Source: Axinella damicornis (lineage: Eukaryota > Porifera > Demospongiae > Axinellida > Axinellidae). From it: a DNA stretch of 64,000 nt. The position numbers and the translations under genes were made by a program. Below the pieces are notes generated by a model, which was not told the DNA's origin, made no database searches, and saw only the letters and a program-made list of their open reading frames with translations. The DNA is taken from positions 4,464,955 to 4,528,954 of the forward strand of contig OZ007518.1 in assembly GCA_963931865.1 (NCBI GenBank). Reading direction: 5' to 3'. Shown in pieces: positions 45,558 to 57,891 of this stretch. The stretch's first letter is position 1. Every line of letters starts with the position of its first letter.

Positions 45558-48040
45558 GCAGTGGCAGCAAATACCGGATGATTCCACTTTGAACTCCTCA
45601 TTCTCCACTAATGAATTAGGTATGTTTGTGGAATCATGTAATGAAAACTGCCAGTTTGCTTCAAAGTGCTCATCAAGATGCTTGACCCACAATATCAAGT
45701 TCCTGGGTGGTCACGAATCAGCAAAGAGATCGATCAAGTGGTCTTAGACTTAAACGCGAATGTCCAACTTTACCTCGCTCACATACATAAAATTAGCATA
45801 ACCCACCCCAACACGGATCGAATCTAGTATCATACTAGATGCGATCCGCGCTGGGTTGGTTTGGGTCTGGGACTGAGACTAATTTATACCAAGAGTGCAG
45901 TTGCATGTCTTCCCGAGGGCAAATTTGGAGGGAAGACGTGCAACTGTACTCCAAGTACAAGCCACATAAACCTGCAAAGCTCATGGTACAATTAACTTGT
46001 ACAATATACAATGAGTAGGCGTTTTAAAGAAAACCACTGCACCAGGGGCACTTAAACAAGACGCATGTTTTGAAAAATTATCTCGGCGGTTTGGTTGCAA
46101 GACTGATACAAGTGTTGGACTCTACAGATGGCTTAACAAGATTTGCTCGGTAGCTAGCTATAGCTCTGAGATTAGATCAAATCTTGGCGCATGCTGCCAT
46201 ACTGATGAAAGACTTTACAGTGTGTCAACAGGCAAATACGTCACAATTTGTTGCACCCATATATATGATGGACAAACTTCAATGAAAGGCGCACTGGTCA
46301 TACGTTGCCTTTCTCAGTCAGCTTGTATAGTCTGCGTTCTTAGCGATCCTCAGACGATCATTCTTGCGTATACCTTTTAATCCGACTTCTTGCTGTTGTA
46401 GCCTCTCTTGCTGAAATCTCACATGATCTTGTTTGTGTCTTCAGTTGTCTAGCACAGTAGGGTGCGGCCACATGCACATTACTAGTTAGTAAATCCGTCG
46501 CGCATGCGCACCAGCTATGTGGACAGACAGATGTACGTATACGTACCCAGCACTGTGTCTCGGCGCTTCGGCACCAAGACAAAAAGCTCCTGGTACAATT
46601 AGCGTGTGCCATAGTTTTGGTTCAGTCACTGGCGTTTAATTAACAGTTTTGAGATGAAACCATGGTTGCCAAGCAACACATACCCTAGGGTACATGGAGA
46701 TACCTGGCTTCAAAGGTACATGGAGATACCTGGCTTCAAAGGTACAACTTACTAATGGATTGTCCACTATAGCCCTGTATGTCTTCCCTGGGCTTCCCCC
46801 TCCGGGAAGACATGCAACTGCACTCTGGGTAGAGTCCCTTGCACCATAACGTGCATTTTTTGGGGCCAAATGTCAACCTGGAGCATTTGGTGGTATGTGA
46901 CGGTGCATTCATGAGTATCAATTTGGGTGAGCAGCCTGCTAGCTGTATAAGTAAAAAGTGGTGACTGCAATCAGAGTCTGCTGAAGTATCCACGAGCTAA
47001 GAATAACACATGACACTGAGGATTCCATTCTGGCCATGAAAGTGGTCCACGTCTCAGGTAATAAAGTCGATATATGCTCTGCCTTAATATCACCCTCAGC
47101 TTGGGATATGCCTTCTGAAAACTAATTCCTCTGAACTTGGTCTCAGGTACGTACTATATATACCGGTTGGAGCCACAATACCTATTTTGAAATTGGCATT
47201 ACGTCAACTGATGACATGTTATAAGGATGATACAAATCAGCCACCTACTGGCAATACATTGCACATGGAGTGCAGCCACCTACTGGCAAATACATTGCAC
47301 ATGGAGTGCAGCCACCTACTGGCAAATACATGCAATGCTGCAGTACAGCCACAAATACAATGCACATGACAACGTCAGTACAGCAATGGAATTGCTGTAA
47401 GGGCCATTGCTGTAAGGGGTGGGATGTTTATTCAGACAAGTGGAGTTGTTTTAGTTACAACTCATCCTACTTCTAGGAATGCAGTGCTTGAATGGTCCTC
47501 AGTGGGAGCTGATACTCAACTCCACTATACCCCCCCTCCACTAAGGCTCATTGAGTTAGCTGGGAAGGAGAGTCATGCAACTGTATAGTAACCTCATTAC
47601 AACCAAACCCGGGCTGATACTGAGAATATGTGTAGGAGGCACAGCAGCAGCCATGACGATTATGTGCCTGGTCCAACCATAAAGCCCCTTAACTCTAACT
47701 CTATTCCTGGCACATCAGGAATGGCAATTGCCATGGCCACTGCCTCGCCTGCCATGCACAGCATTAGAAACAGGACTAGACGGGCACCGTAACCATCAGA
47801 ACTGCCCACCCTGCATTCAAGTGGTGGGTACACTTGAATGAAGTTATGTCTTGGGCAGTTCTCCTGCATAGAGGAGTGCCCATAGGTGTTGTCCATGCAG
47901 GAAATATTCAAAAGTGACGTGTTCCCAGCACAGACTCGAACAGCGTGTGGACGGAGCAACTTTGATGATGATGGTGGCCGTCCAGTACAGTAGGTTTTCC
48001 TGTGATCCCAGTCCCAGTTATGGCTGACCTGGTACTACAC
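45558..48040. other. Mostly unrecognised DNA with small tandem repeats
   Basis: Just after the second CCCT array an exon-like segment (acceptor CCTCCCAG, donor TTAG|GTATGT, about 45557-45619, encoding IPDDSTLNSSFSTNEL) is possible but unsupported. 46680-46742 has two copies of GGTACATGGAGATACCTGGC. 47258-47335 has three roughly 35-base units around CCACCTACTGGCAAATACA. 45895-45955 and 46795-46815 share GGAAGACATGCAACTG. No gene supported. Confidence 0.5.
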
Positions 48041-48730
48041 TGCAAAAAATCTCGGGTTGAAATCAACCTCCATTGCACGGTTGCATCAGTTGCAGTTCGG
48101 CCACATCCCCAAGCCTTAACCCACCTCCTCCATTTTGTCACTTACACTTTTTCCAAAAAGGCAGTCAACAGGCGGCATGAAACTTTCAGCATTTTTTGGT
48201 GGTATCACTTCAATTCCCTTTGGGAGATACGTAGGTTTTGCATGAGCAGAAAGGGTGGGACAGGGAGAGGTGGTCGCTCCCAGAGGTGATTTCACTCTAA
48301 CCACATGCAACCACCAATTAATGAACTTTAAATTAAGGCCTCCATTGACCAATCAAAGCTCCAATGCTGGAAATGGAGGCCTTAGGAGGCAAGACTGCTA
48401 AAGTCTATTTTTCTGAAACATGACAGAAATGGCTCTCCCGGTGCCCAACCAAGGCCTTTATACAGCCAAGTCCAGACTGTTTGCACCTTTCAGGTGCACC
48501 CACCCACCTCGCCCTGTCCCACCCTTTCTGCTCACGCAGAGCAAACAACATTGTCAGGTGAGACATAATGAAGCTGAATGTTTCACAATGTCATAGGTAT
48601 GAAGTCATTGGTCTGGAAAGGCTTGTAAGTCCAATAATGATTACTATACTTATGCACCACAAAGCATTCTACTATGCTCTGTCAGCCTTTAAAACCTTAT
48701 ATAAAAGTCACTACTTATGATCATACTTGT
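48041..48730. repeat. Repeat copy with inverted arms
   Basis: 48045-48290 matches 40145-40430. AGCAGAAAGGGTGGGACAGG at about 48247 is inverted at about 48510-48530. GGCCTCCATTGACC is inverted near 48375. The right part (48480-48545) recurs at 49613-49670. Confidence 0.65.
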
Positions 48731-48955
48731 TTCATTTTGTCTCTCTTTTCATTTGTTTTGTGCACCAATAATTGTAGCTTGTTATGTTTGCCTTGTGTTT
48801 TCTCTGTAATGTAAAGTTGTTTCCTTTTGTTGCTGCCCCTTTTATTCTTGTTGCATTTATTGTACACATGCAGGGCGCTGCTGAAAACCAGCTCGCTGAT
48901 GTAGCAACCCTGTTAAAAGAACATTTATACAATACAATACAATACAACATGAATA
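48731..48955 (+). mobile_element. Probable LINE 3' end with (AATAC)n tail
   Basis: TTGCATTTATTGTACACATG, then CAGGGCGCTGCTGAAAACCA, then CACCCTG-like sequence and an AATAC tandem tail resemble the 3' ends of CR1/Jockey-type LINEs in marine invertebrates. No RT is attached. The 210-residue minus-strand reading frame covering it (48732-49364) is fortuitous. Confidence 0.5.
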
Positions 48956-50422
48956 TCATAACTAGGTTCCAATCAAAGTTGTACCCAATAACAACATGTG
49001 AGTATCTACCCAAGATGGTGCAGGTATCCAGCACCAAAATGGAATAGCAAAAGTACGTTACTACGCTCAGAATGGATATCCAATAAATGCTGTACTGGGT
49101 TTGTGCACAGCTGCAGCACCTGATCCAGCAAAAGATCAATTGCAAAATTGCAACACAAGCGACCCAACCTAGGTTAGCAGCGTGGGCAGCCTCCATGCCT
49201 GGCAAACATTTCAATCTAACTCTGGTAGCAGCAGCAGCAGATGGTTTGGGTACTGCACTGGCTTGAAAGAAAAAAAAAGAATCCGCATCATAGCCAGTAG
49301 CACCTGAAGGGTGGGTGGGGCCTACCCGGGCAATGCCCAGCCCACTCTCCATACTCCCGATCAAGTGATTACTAAACCTGACTTGTGCTCAAGCTCCATG
49401 CATGGAACGGATCTGGAACAGACCTGGATGACTTGTCCTGGGTGTCAGGGTTAGAATGAAGAACCTCAGCAGCCAAACCAGCCTCCTGTCTGTTTTGTGA
49501 AATGTGGAGACACCTTCCTCGCCCGATTCTGGTCATCCATCAAATGAGTCTCGAGCTTTATAGCTAGGCCAGCCTGATCACCACTTTGCGAGTGGCAGAA
49601 GACTGGGATTATACCCACCCACCTCGCCCTGTCCAACCCTTTCTGCTCACTTTCTGCTCACGCAGAGCAAACAACACTGTCAGGTGAGACACAGGAAGCT
49701 GAAAGTCTCACAATGTCATAGGCATGAAGTCATTGGGCTTGTAAGTCCAATAATGATTACTATACTTATGCACCACAAAGCATGCTACATGCAATAGCTG
49801 AACATGAGTATCATAACTAGGTTCCAATAGTACAATCAAAGTTGTACCCAGTAACAACAGCATGTGAGTATCTACCCAGGATGGTGCAGTGTGTCCAGCA
49901 CCAAAATGGAATAACAATAGTACGTTACTACACTCAGCATGGATATCCAATAAATGCTGTACTGGGTTTGTGCACAGCTGCAGCACCTGATCCAGCAAAA
50001 GCATTGCAACACAAGCAACCCAACCTAGGTTAGCAGCGTGGGCTGCCCAGGGGCGGATCCAGGATTTTAGAAAGGGGGGTTCTTTTATATGCAGGGCTGC
50101 TGCCGAAGGCAATGCACAGAGGCGTGTAGCGCCGATCAGTCCGCGCGAAGCACAGAAACATTTTTGCCTTTTATTTTTCAGTATGGGCTCTCGTGGCACC
50201 TTCATGCTTTGCACTGCAAGTTCCAGATGTAAAATGATTGCAGGACCCGGGGCCGCCATGTGCTTCCGTTCAGTCCTGCTCAAATTTCGCTCACGCAGCG
50301 TACTTGCCGAGCGGGAAGCGAGGCAACTAATCGTACAGTGTGGAGTTCGAATCTGCAACTATAAAACTATATTTGTCATTGGAATGCAATTATTGTGGCC
50401 CCGCAAGTAAATTACACCTTGG

Positions 50423-50425
<3 letters not shown>
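48956..50425. repeat. Two tandem copies of a ~0.85-kb repeat
   Basis: 48480-49200 and 49610-50045 align (CAATAAATGCTGTACTGGGT, CACAGCTGCAGCACCTGATC, CAACCCAACCTAGGTTAGCA in both). 50060-50220 contains the GGGCTCTCGTGGCACCTTC module also found at 42600-42705 and 62840-62905. The 210- and 216-residue frames on the minus strand derive from these repeats and have no domain. Confidence 0.65.

Positions 50426-50454
<29 letters not shown>
50426..50454. repeat. Poly(C) tract
   Basis: About 28 consecutive C residues, next to the end of the repeat block. Confidence 0.9.
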
Positions 50455-50456
<2 letters not shown>

Positions 50457-52650
50457 CAACCCACACCGTGTGATCTCACTTAGCAATATAGAACTGAATT
50501 AGACATTTGGAACTGAGTTAGCATGTTCACACTAGAGCAGGACCAATTATGCCTCCTGACTACAGCCAATCCAGACTGGAATCCAGTACTGTGTAAGCAG
50601 GTACACACATGAATCATGTGACAACCATAGCATGCAGCCATGTCACAATGCCAACATGACCTCTCGACCTCGGCATGTGCAATTCTGTAAATAATGGAGG
50701 AATGTTCTCGATCAGAAATGATTTATAGGGGAGGGGTCGAGGTGTCCATTCAGCCATGCCTCTACAGGAATTTTTCCTTTTAAGAAGGGGCAGCTCAGAT
50801 AATTACAGTCAGCCAAATGAGTAGACACCGGCTGTTTTGGTATTCAGCATTCACAGTTAGCCAATCCATGCCCAGAAGTAGGTGAGTTTGGAACTGAACT
50901 AGAAATTTAGAACTGAGTTAGTGTGTTCACACCAGAGCAGGAGCCCAAATAGAGTAAATGATCAATTATCGGCCGCCTCAGACAACTCCCACACGGAGAC
51001 GAAACAATGCAGAAACTCGGAAATACCACAGAAATGTAGCATGGGCCCAGGTTAGCTGGCACTCCAAAAATGGCACCCAACCATCATTTCCTGTTCGCAC
51101 TAAGGGCAATGCAAGTGACTGTCTGATAATATCAAAGATCAGACAGGGCGCATGTATTTCCAGACACCACTTCCTGTTCCTTCCCTGAAGCAGCTTTTAG
51201 CGAAATTCCTGTACCACTGGAAAGGCCTAAGATCCTTCTGTTCCATAGAGCTGTTTTCCCTATTTTCCATCTCAAGAAAAGCTGTTTTCCCTGATTGATA
51301 ATAATTGATCTCTTACTCTACGCTAAAGTAAATCCATACTGGTATCCACATTACGAGTGTAGTACTGTGAGTGTAGTACTGTGTAAACAGGTAAACATGT
51401 ACACATAAATCATGTGACAACAGCAGCTGTGGATTCATGCAGCCAATGTTAATTCTTAGTACACTGGCCTCTCGAGGAAGTCTTCCTTCAAGAAGGGGGC
51501 AGGTCAGATACACTACAGTCACCCATCAACAAAGTACATGGCAGCAACTCATTTCTCTAGCTGTGAGAAACAGGCTACCCTACTTCCCACATATAGCTCT
51601 CGACTAGTCTCATCCCCAGACCCTCCAAGCACATTCAGTGGGAAAAGTCGGAAGGAGAAAGAGAAAGGAAGGTCTGGTTAATGTGCATGCTTATACCAGC
51701 ACACACAGCAGAGGATTAGCTTGAACCACAACAGAGCAGAGGATTAGCTAGAACCACAACAGAAATTAATACTAGCCACACACATGCATGCTCAGTTCTG
51801 GCAGGCTACCAGCACACACAGCAGATCAAAGAATCACAACCACACACATGTATCATTGTATGCTCACTGCTGGCTACCAGCACACACAGCAGAGGAATCA
51901 CAACAGAAATAACCACACACATGCATGCTCAGTACTGGCTATATGGTGCTGCGCAAGTGAAATTCCAAGTAGCTAGCTATACGCCACCATTAATATGAGC
52001 TCTGCTATAACATTCTAGTGGTCAGGTGTGGTGTCAAACAGTAAGATTAACCAGACCCTCCTTTCTGGTTCTACTGACAGGGTGCATGTGCTTTGAGGAC
52101 AGCAAACGGAGGGTGCAGTTGAGGGATATGTACACCTAGTGAGCTAATAATTGGTACAGGATTTGCCGAAGCAGTGCGTGCCAGGGCTCCCATGATTTGA
52201 GTATGAGGTACTACTCAAAACCCACTCATGCACTGCAAGTTTCAGCATGTATTTGCAATTGAGTTCAAGACTGCTCGTATCAGGCTCCTTTCCTACCCGC
52301 GCAAAACACTGCAGCCGGATGACTTTGCAAAGCTTTGCGAAACTATCCGGCTGCAGTGTTTTGCGCGCATAGGAATTTAGCGTCTAGCTATAAATATGCA
52401 TGGAGTACTGTTACGGAGTTCACCTACCGCAACAAGGTTCAATATAGCTTGCTCCCTTGCCCTCTGCTGTTGCGCTGCAGTTCTGTGGACAGGTATGGGT
52501 TGTTCACTGGTGTAAAGTTAATATCGAGGTTATATAGCGCTAGCGCTAGCAGTTCACTGAGCAGGACATATCGTTTTACTTTCGAGCTGAGATTATGTAA
52601 TCGTAGCTAATTATTTTGGGGGATTACATCATCGCAATCCGCTACCTATA
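50455..52650. repeat. Second full copy of the 2360-3445 repeat series
   Basis: 50480-51720 follows 2370-2870, 51690-51950 is the CATGCATGCTCAGT array, and 52380-52560 the GAGTTCACCTACCGC module; 52546-52640 matches 8448-8542. Order is conserved, so the series is one long family. 52296-52370 is a hairpin (CGCAAAACACTGCAGCCGGA inverted). No gene. Confidence 0.7.
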
Positions 52651-53574
52651 CCGGTGTCATAAAATTTTGGGGACCCCATGAAAATGGGGACCCCGGGTCC
52701 CCATTTTCCCTGGTAAAATGGGGACCCCTTTGGGAAAATGGGGGACCCCCACACCGTTTTCGTTTTACGTTGCATCAAGTACTCACAGCTCAGTGTAGGA
52801 TGGTTTTTATTTGTCAAATAACCTCTGTGCATGCGTGTCTGCGAAAGCATTAGTCCATGCATAGAGCAAGGATGGAATATCATCATCTTATCAGTCGAAA
52901 CCTGTACTTGCGATGGTTGCTACGTAGCTGTAAATGCGCAAGTCGGACAATGCAAGCCCTCCAACAAAGCCAATCTTTTTCTGTGCAAAGGTTGCTGATC
53001 TCTTCTATGTCGGGAGATCATGAACTTGAGTCCTGCTGCTTATACATGTAGGTAGCAGCTAATAATAGCCACCCACTCACTAGCTGCAAGAGCCTCCTCA
53101 CTGTCTTGCACTGCAGGCTAGTTAGTGGGCTATGATGCTCAAGTCTGACTCATTATAATCTCTCTAACTATGACAATTCTAGCTATCTGGAGAGGGATCG
53201 ATGCTCAGACCAGCTTGTTTTTGAAGATCCTCATCAATTCAAGCTATTATTATGTATAGCTATAATGTGTTACCATTTCTATTGACAAATTTTCAAAAAC
53301 TGATTTGCTACATTATAATAACTGCATGATTAGTGATTATTAACTGTTATGGCCTACGTAGGCCTAATATTGTTGGTTCTCCATTTTCTCACTGTTAACC
53401 ATCTGTCATAGAGGGGGTCCCCATTTTCACTGAGGGGGTCCCCATACTCCTGGGAATATGGGGACCCGGGGTCCCCATTTTCCCAGGAAAATGGGGACCC
53501 GGGTCCCCATACTCCCGGGAATATGGGGACCCCGGGTCCCCATTTTGGGGGTCCCCATTTTCCCATGACACCGG
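52651..53574. mobile_element. DNA element with CCGGTGTCAT termini and GGGGACCC hairpin arrays
   Basis: Ends CCGGTGTCAT (52651) and ATGACACCGG (to 53574) are perfect inverses. Just inside each end is an array of alternating GGGGACCC and AAAATGGGG palindromes (52667-52752 and 53408-53560). The interior is AT-rich with no transposase. A truncated relative is at 32930-33173. No target duplication is obvious, so the class is unknown. The minus-strand reading frames rich in G-D-P are translations of the array. Confidence 0.82.
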
Positions 53575-53655
53575 ATCTGAAACTGATATAGGGCCTAGAT
53601 CTAGACTGATTTGTGTTTGTTTGTGTGTGCAATGCCCTATGGGTCCCGCATAATT

Positions 53656-53682
53656 TCAATCAATCAATCAATCAATCAATAC
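53656..53682. repeat. (CAAT)n microsatellite
   Basis: About six CAAT units directly before the CACGAAAATTA-type sequence. Confidence 0.9.
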
Positions 53683-53782
53683 GAGTGCCACGAAAATTAG
53701 AACCACGAAAATTAATTCTGACGACCGTATCCAGCATTTCACGAAAATTTCCACCCACGAAAATAACCCGCTATACGGTAGT
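53683..53782. mobile_element. Half of a CACGAAAATT / CCGTATAGCGGG MITE
   Basis: Contains repeated CACGAAAATT (53692, 53704, 53738) and ends ACCCGCTATACGGTA, the terminus of a MITE type widespread in marine invertebrates. Only one end is present. Confidence 0.5.
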
Positions 53783-56341
53783 AGTTATCTTACTGCTTAT
53801 TGTTATAACACGGTCTATGACTTTTGGCGTGTATAACAATTATAACTATATATTTTGCACACACATCTGCACATTGTTTATCCATCTGTGTCTGTACAAT
53901 AATCTTTGGTGACTCACCTGCATGAGGCTTGAGGCATGACATTTAACCTTGGCCCTCTTCTACATTATGCTAAAAAATTACCATTCTCTAATTGTACCGT
54001 ATTATGCCATTGATCCTCCCCTATTATTCCATGTTATGCTCTCATAATTCATTCCGTTAAACGTTAGTCTCTTGTTGTATTGGAGCATTCAGTATAGTTT
54101 TCCATAGAGCGTTCCTGTTGCTTGCAAAATGCTGAGTTGTTCAGAATTGAAAAAAAAACTGTAGTCTCTGAAAAACTGCTGATGAAGGAGGGCACGCTTG
54201 CTTGCTTCAGCCCAATGAGGTTTACTTGGGTTTAAAAGGTCACCTCACATGTGACATTAATATCAGTTTACCGATTGTTCTGGCACAATTCCTCAGTGCT
54301 AGAAGTTACCTATTAGCTATGCTCAAAATATTGTCATTGGAAGAGCCTAGGCATGAGGCATGACATTCAAGTTGACCCTGAGAGAGCCTGCAACCAACTG
54401 TGAAATGAACTGTAGCATGAAAGGCTATGAAACTGAAACAAAAGTGAGAATAACATTGGTGCAATAACCTACCATATATGGTGAGTACAATGGTACGTGA
54501 CTTATTCTTAACTTACCAGTCAATGTTAAGCATGATGAGGCATGTGCACAAGGTGGGAGAGAGGACAGATCACAGTCAAGATATTGATGACGATTAGTTC
54601 TGCCGGTTGGTCATGACACTATATATACTGCAGATTGTATAGACATGACTTGTGACATACACCAGTATAATCTTATCTACAGTGCAGTACTTTCAAATCT
54701 GATCCATGCATCCCCGCACTGCTTCTGTCTGGTTCGGAACCCATCATCACAAGTAGTACTGCAGGAGGACCAAGAGCCCCAGCTGCTCAATTAAATCACC
54801 CACATTGTACAATCATAAAAATGGGGCAACAATCTGCAAAATTTTGTGGAGAGAAAGATGTTTATATAGGCCTTATTGTACATAAAACCACATAGTTACA
54901 AACCTAGCAAGGTGATAATGATGGCATCAACTTCAGCAAATTAGTAATGTCAAACCACATTACCCCTCCTTTATCTGGTGATGATGTTGGGAGACATCCA
55001 GGATTAGCAAGTGCTTAGCTAATTATTCTCCGATTGAATGAGATTGGCAATTGCAGTGTAGAATGTCACCCTAGCTCCTTGATCAATGTACAGGACTCCT
55101 GGGCCATGAATATGTCGTTGAGTGGTGGTTACAATTTGCATCAGTGGTACCATCGACCCAGTTACAATGACATCCTGTCCTTCATATGTACCTACGCTAC
55201 CCCAGACTTGGAGACTGTTATATGCCGCATACCAAAACAGAAGTGTTCAACAATGTCATATACCACAGCCACCGTAGCTAGCTACACAGTCCGTGCTGGA
55301 ATTATTTGATTTGTGCTTGGGAAGATGTCATCAAGTGCATGCACAGAGATAGTGCCTGCTAACCTAGTGCCCTCATGCAGTAATCATGCCAAAATTGCAG
55401 TATAGCAATTCCAGATCCACCTTGCAATTGTCATGGCAACCCCTAGCTATAGCTCTGAATAATGAGCTTTGGTGATCCATGCAGTGTCTAAGCAATAGGG
55501 TGACAGTTACTGATAACTCTGAACATCTGTGGAACATCGTCGAACAAATATATATGCATGCATTGCAAACTACAGACAAAGCTGTGTTTCACATAGGGTA
55601 TTGTACAATGTTACTGAACTTCATAACATGCCTGAATGAAATTAGATATAGAATGATGCTTTTATTGGCTACAAACATGTTTTACAAACATGTTTAGCAT
55701 AATTATACAGTTACCATGTTGAGAGATAGCCTCGTTCCCCGTTCAACGCCCAGCTTTTCGTCACTTGCAGCACTGCAAGCGACGAAAAGCTGGGCGTGGG
55801 ACTGGGAAGAAAAGCTGGGTGTGGGACTGGGAAGAAAGCTGGGCGTGGGACTGGGAGAAGAAAAGCTGGGCATGGGACTGTGAAGAAAAGCTGGGCATGG
55901 GACTGGGAAGAAAAAGCTGGGCGTGGGACTGTAGCTGCACAAACTTAAGAGTATATAATTATGGGAATTGGAAGTAGGATAGTTGATGAGTCCTGTGTAC
56001 AATGATATGCATATACCAGGATCCAGTCTTCAGCACCAACAGAGTTGGAATGCCATAAAAACTAAGACATCAGCTAGCTAAGTTAACCTAGTTATGCACG
56101 AGGATCACCAAGTGCACATGTATTGGGCTGCTAGCCATTCAGGACAATACAGTTGGCTACATTAATCCAACCATAGCAGTTTAGACGGATGTGGACTTCA
56201 ATATGACAATCCAGTCATGCAATTGTTCAAAACAAGATCATTGCAGTGCAATAGTACAATACTAACAACAGCATACATGCACTCAATTGCATGATAACGT
56301 ACTATACTTTGGCTCCCATACAATGACAATCACAAAAGCAA
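53783..56341. repeat. 3' flank of NLR gene 2, duplicate of 15940-18684
   Basis: Blocks are collinear with the 3' flank of gene 1 (see that entry). Differences include several GCTA insertions and a TATA insertion in ACACTATATATACTGCAG. No gene. Confidence 0.7.
55729..55934. mobile_element. GCCTCG foldback MITE with an expanded arm
   Basis: The left end GCCTCGTTCCCCGTTCAACG after TA, then CCCAGCTTTTCGTC inverted as GACGAAAAGCTGGG. The right arm is then repeated six times as AAAGCTGGGCGTGGGACTGG-like units and ends at GACTG|TAGC. The uninterrupted paralogous site is near 18285 (GTTGAAAGATGCATG). A related right end is at 41759-41790. Confidence 0.72.
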
Positions 56342-56634
56342 TCAAATCCAGTCGATTCTGCTGCTAACCCTACTGTACACTGCACTACTCATGATGGTGT
56401 CCTTGCACTCGAGCTGTCTTGTTAACCACAAAGTTTGTATGCTGGTATTGTGTGCTAAACTGTCCACCAGTGCCTGGGTTCCTGTCAGTCCAAGTGGATT
56501 TCCCCTCAGCGACAGCCATGTCAGTGATGAGTTGGCCCTGATGCCCTCTGCCAGCTGACATGCAGCATCATCACCAATACTGCAGTCGTTCAACCACAGT
56601 AGAGTAAGGCTGTGTGTCCTCCTCAGGAGCAGTC
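56342..56634 (-). CDS. Terminal LRR exon and stop of NLR gene 2
   Basis: Counterpart of 18685-18986. The acceptor is TTCCTTCCACAG; it enters in phase 1, encodes two LRRs (LTLLWLNDCSIGDDAACQLA and LTWLSLRGNPLGLTGTQAL) and shares the tail LECKDTIM...VYSRVSS, ending a few residues earlier (IDWI). Most differences from gene 1 fall at solvent-exposed positions of the LRR strands (GLDSCS against WLNDCS, ELLVWGN against WLSLRGN), as expected for a recognition surface. The 5' part of gene 2 lies beyond the right edge. Confidence 0.84.
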
Positions 56635-57723
56635 CTGTGGAAGGAAACACACATAGCTATTGTTCAATCAAACTGTATATACCTCTCTGACGCAAATATT
56701 ATAGGGGATGTAAAAACAATGGTGATACAGTATAGCTAGTTAGCTACTAACTGTGGTGCTTCATATACAAGTTCAAACGTGCACAGTGACAGATAATGTG
56801 GTTAGGGCATAGTAGGTCAACAATTAATGTCACAGCAGCTAATCAGCTAGTATTCAGGCAGCTCAAGCATTGTGCCATGCTACAGTAGCATGGATGAAGT
56901 GTAATCAGCTGAATTGACAAACTGCATGTTCCTCTATGTATATAATGAGACACTTGGTTCACCCTAAGTGGGCTTTAACAGAAGGTCATTAGTGCAATTG
57001 TGGGGGTAGCAATTAGATGGCAACTAGCAAGTTATGTGTTAATTAGATTACTCTGGAATAATTTGCTGCTAATGCACAGTAGGTAACAGTTCCAGAACAA
57101 TGATACAATGATACCACTGAATCATGTGAGCTGGCCTCTGAAGTCTTGTACTCACTAAGACCCAAAACCCAGGTTATTGCCATTTGCACTTATCAGTAAT
57201 AAAAAATTAATGTCTGAAGATGTTGATCTATAATACCAACTGCTTTACCGTGACGTCTAATGAGGATGCATGCTCACAGTTTTCATCTTCTGCTTATAGA
57301 TCTTTCCCAACCCCACGAGGCCTGGAACAGCCACTAGCTATCTAAAATATGTAGCCAAAATAGTATTTCTATATATGTACCCACCATATACGCAGCAGGT
57401 AGGATTTGCAGGGTGGATGAAAATAAGAATCGTGGAAGTTTAGTCATGAAAGTTCAGGTATGAAATCCACATTATCTCGAGTCCAGACAAGTTCAATTTT
57501 GCCTAGAGCTACATGACAACAAGGCAGGCCGCAGTCTTTTTTTTGGGTTTCAAAGAAACCAAACGAGTGTTCTAAATGAGGTACTAAATTTTTATTTTTT
57601 TATTTTTATTTTTTTAAAAAATTTTTATTTTAGGTACTAAACGAATCCAAGTAATTTGTGTAAGGTCATACACTGACCTATTCGGAGGTCACAAGTAAGC
57701 ACACAACAAGCAGCTCAACTTAC
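56635..57723. other. Intron of NLR gene 2
   Basis: No coding sequence. It aligns with gene 1 introns and contains an AT-only stretch (57589-57632, TTTTTATTTTT units). Confidence 0.65.
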
Positions 57724-57891
57724 CAAGGTGTCTAGCACTCTGCATGCCAACAGTGTTCCAGCTCAAGTCCAGTACCCTCAGTGTGGTGATGCCGCACAGC
57801 ACGTCTGCAAGTTGTGCTGTTCCCTCTGCATCGATACCACAGCCCCCCAGTGCCAGTTCAGTGAGGATGGTGTTCCCCCTCAGGGCAGATG
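57724..57891 (-). CDS. LRR exon of NLR gene 2 (168 bp)
   Basis: Same symmetric phase-1 module as in gene 1. Two LRRs: LTELALGGCGIDAEGTAQLA and LRVLDLSWNTVGMQSARHLG. Donor G|GTAAGTTGAG. Confidence 0.86.

Noticed and set aside
45557..45619. Exon-like segment encoding IPDDSTLNSSFSTNEL
   Set aside because: Splice-like borders only; no family resemblance and the acceptor lies in the CCCT satellite, which mimics a pyrimidine tract.
48732..49364. 210-residue minus-strand reading frame with hydrophobic stretches, and the similar 216-residue frame at 49708-50358
   Set aside because: Both lie in repeated DNA containing a LINE 3' end and tandem copies; no domain, no conserved frame between the copies.
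52629..53659. Collagen-like Gly-Asp-Pro reading frames on the minus strand
   Set aside because: Translation of the GGGGACCC palindrome arrays at the ends of a mobile element.
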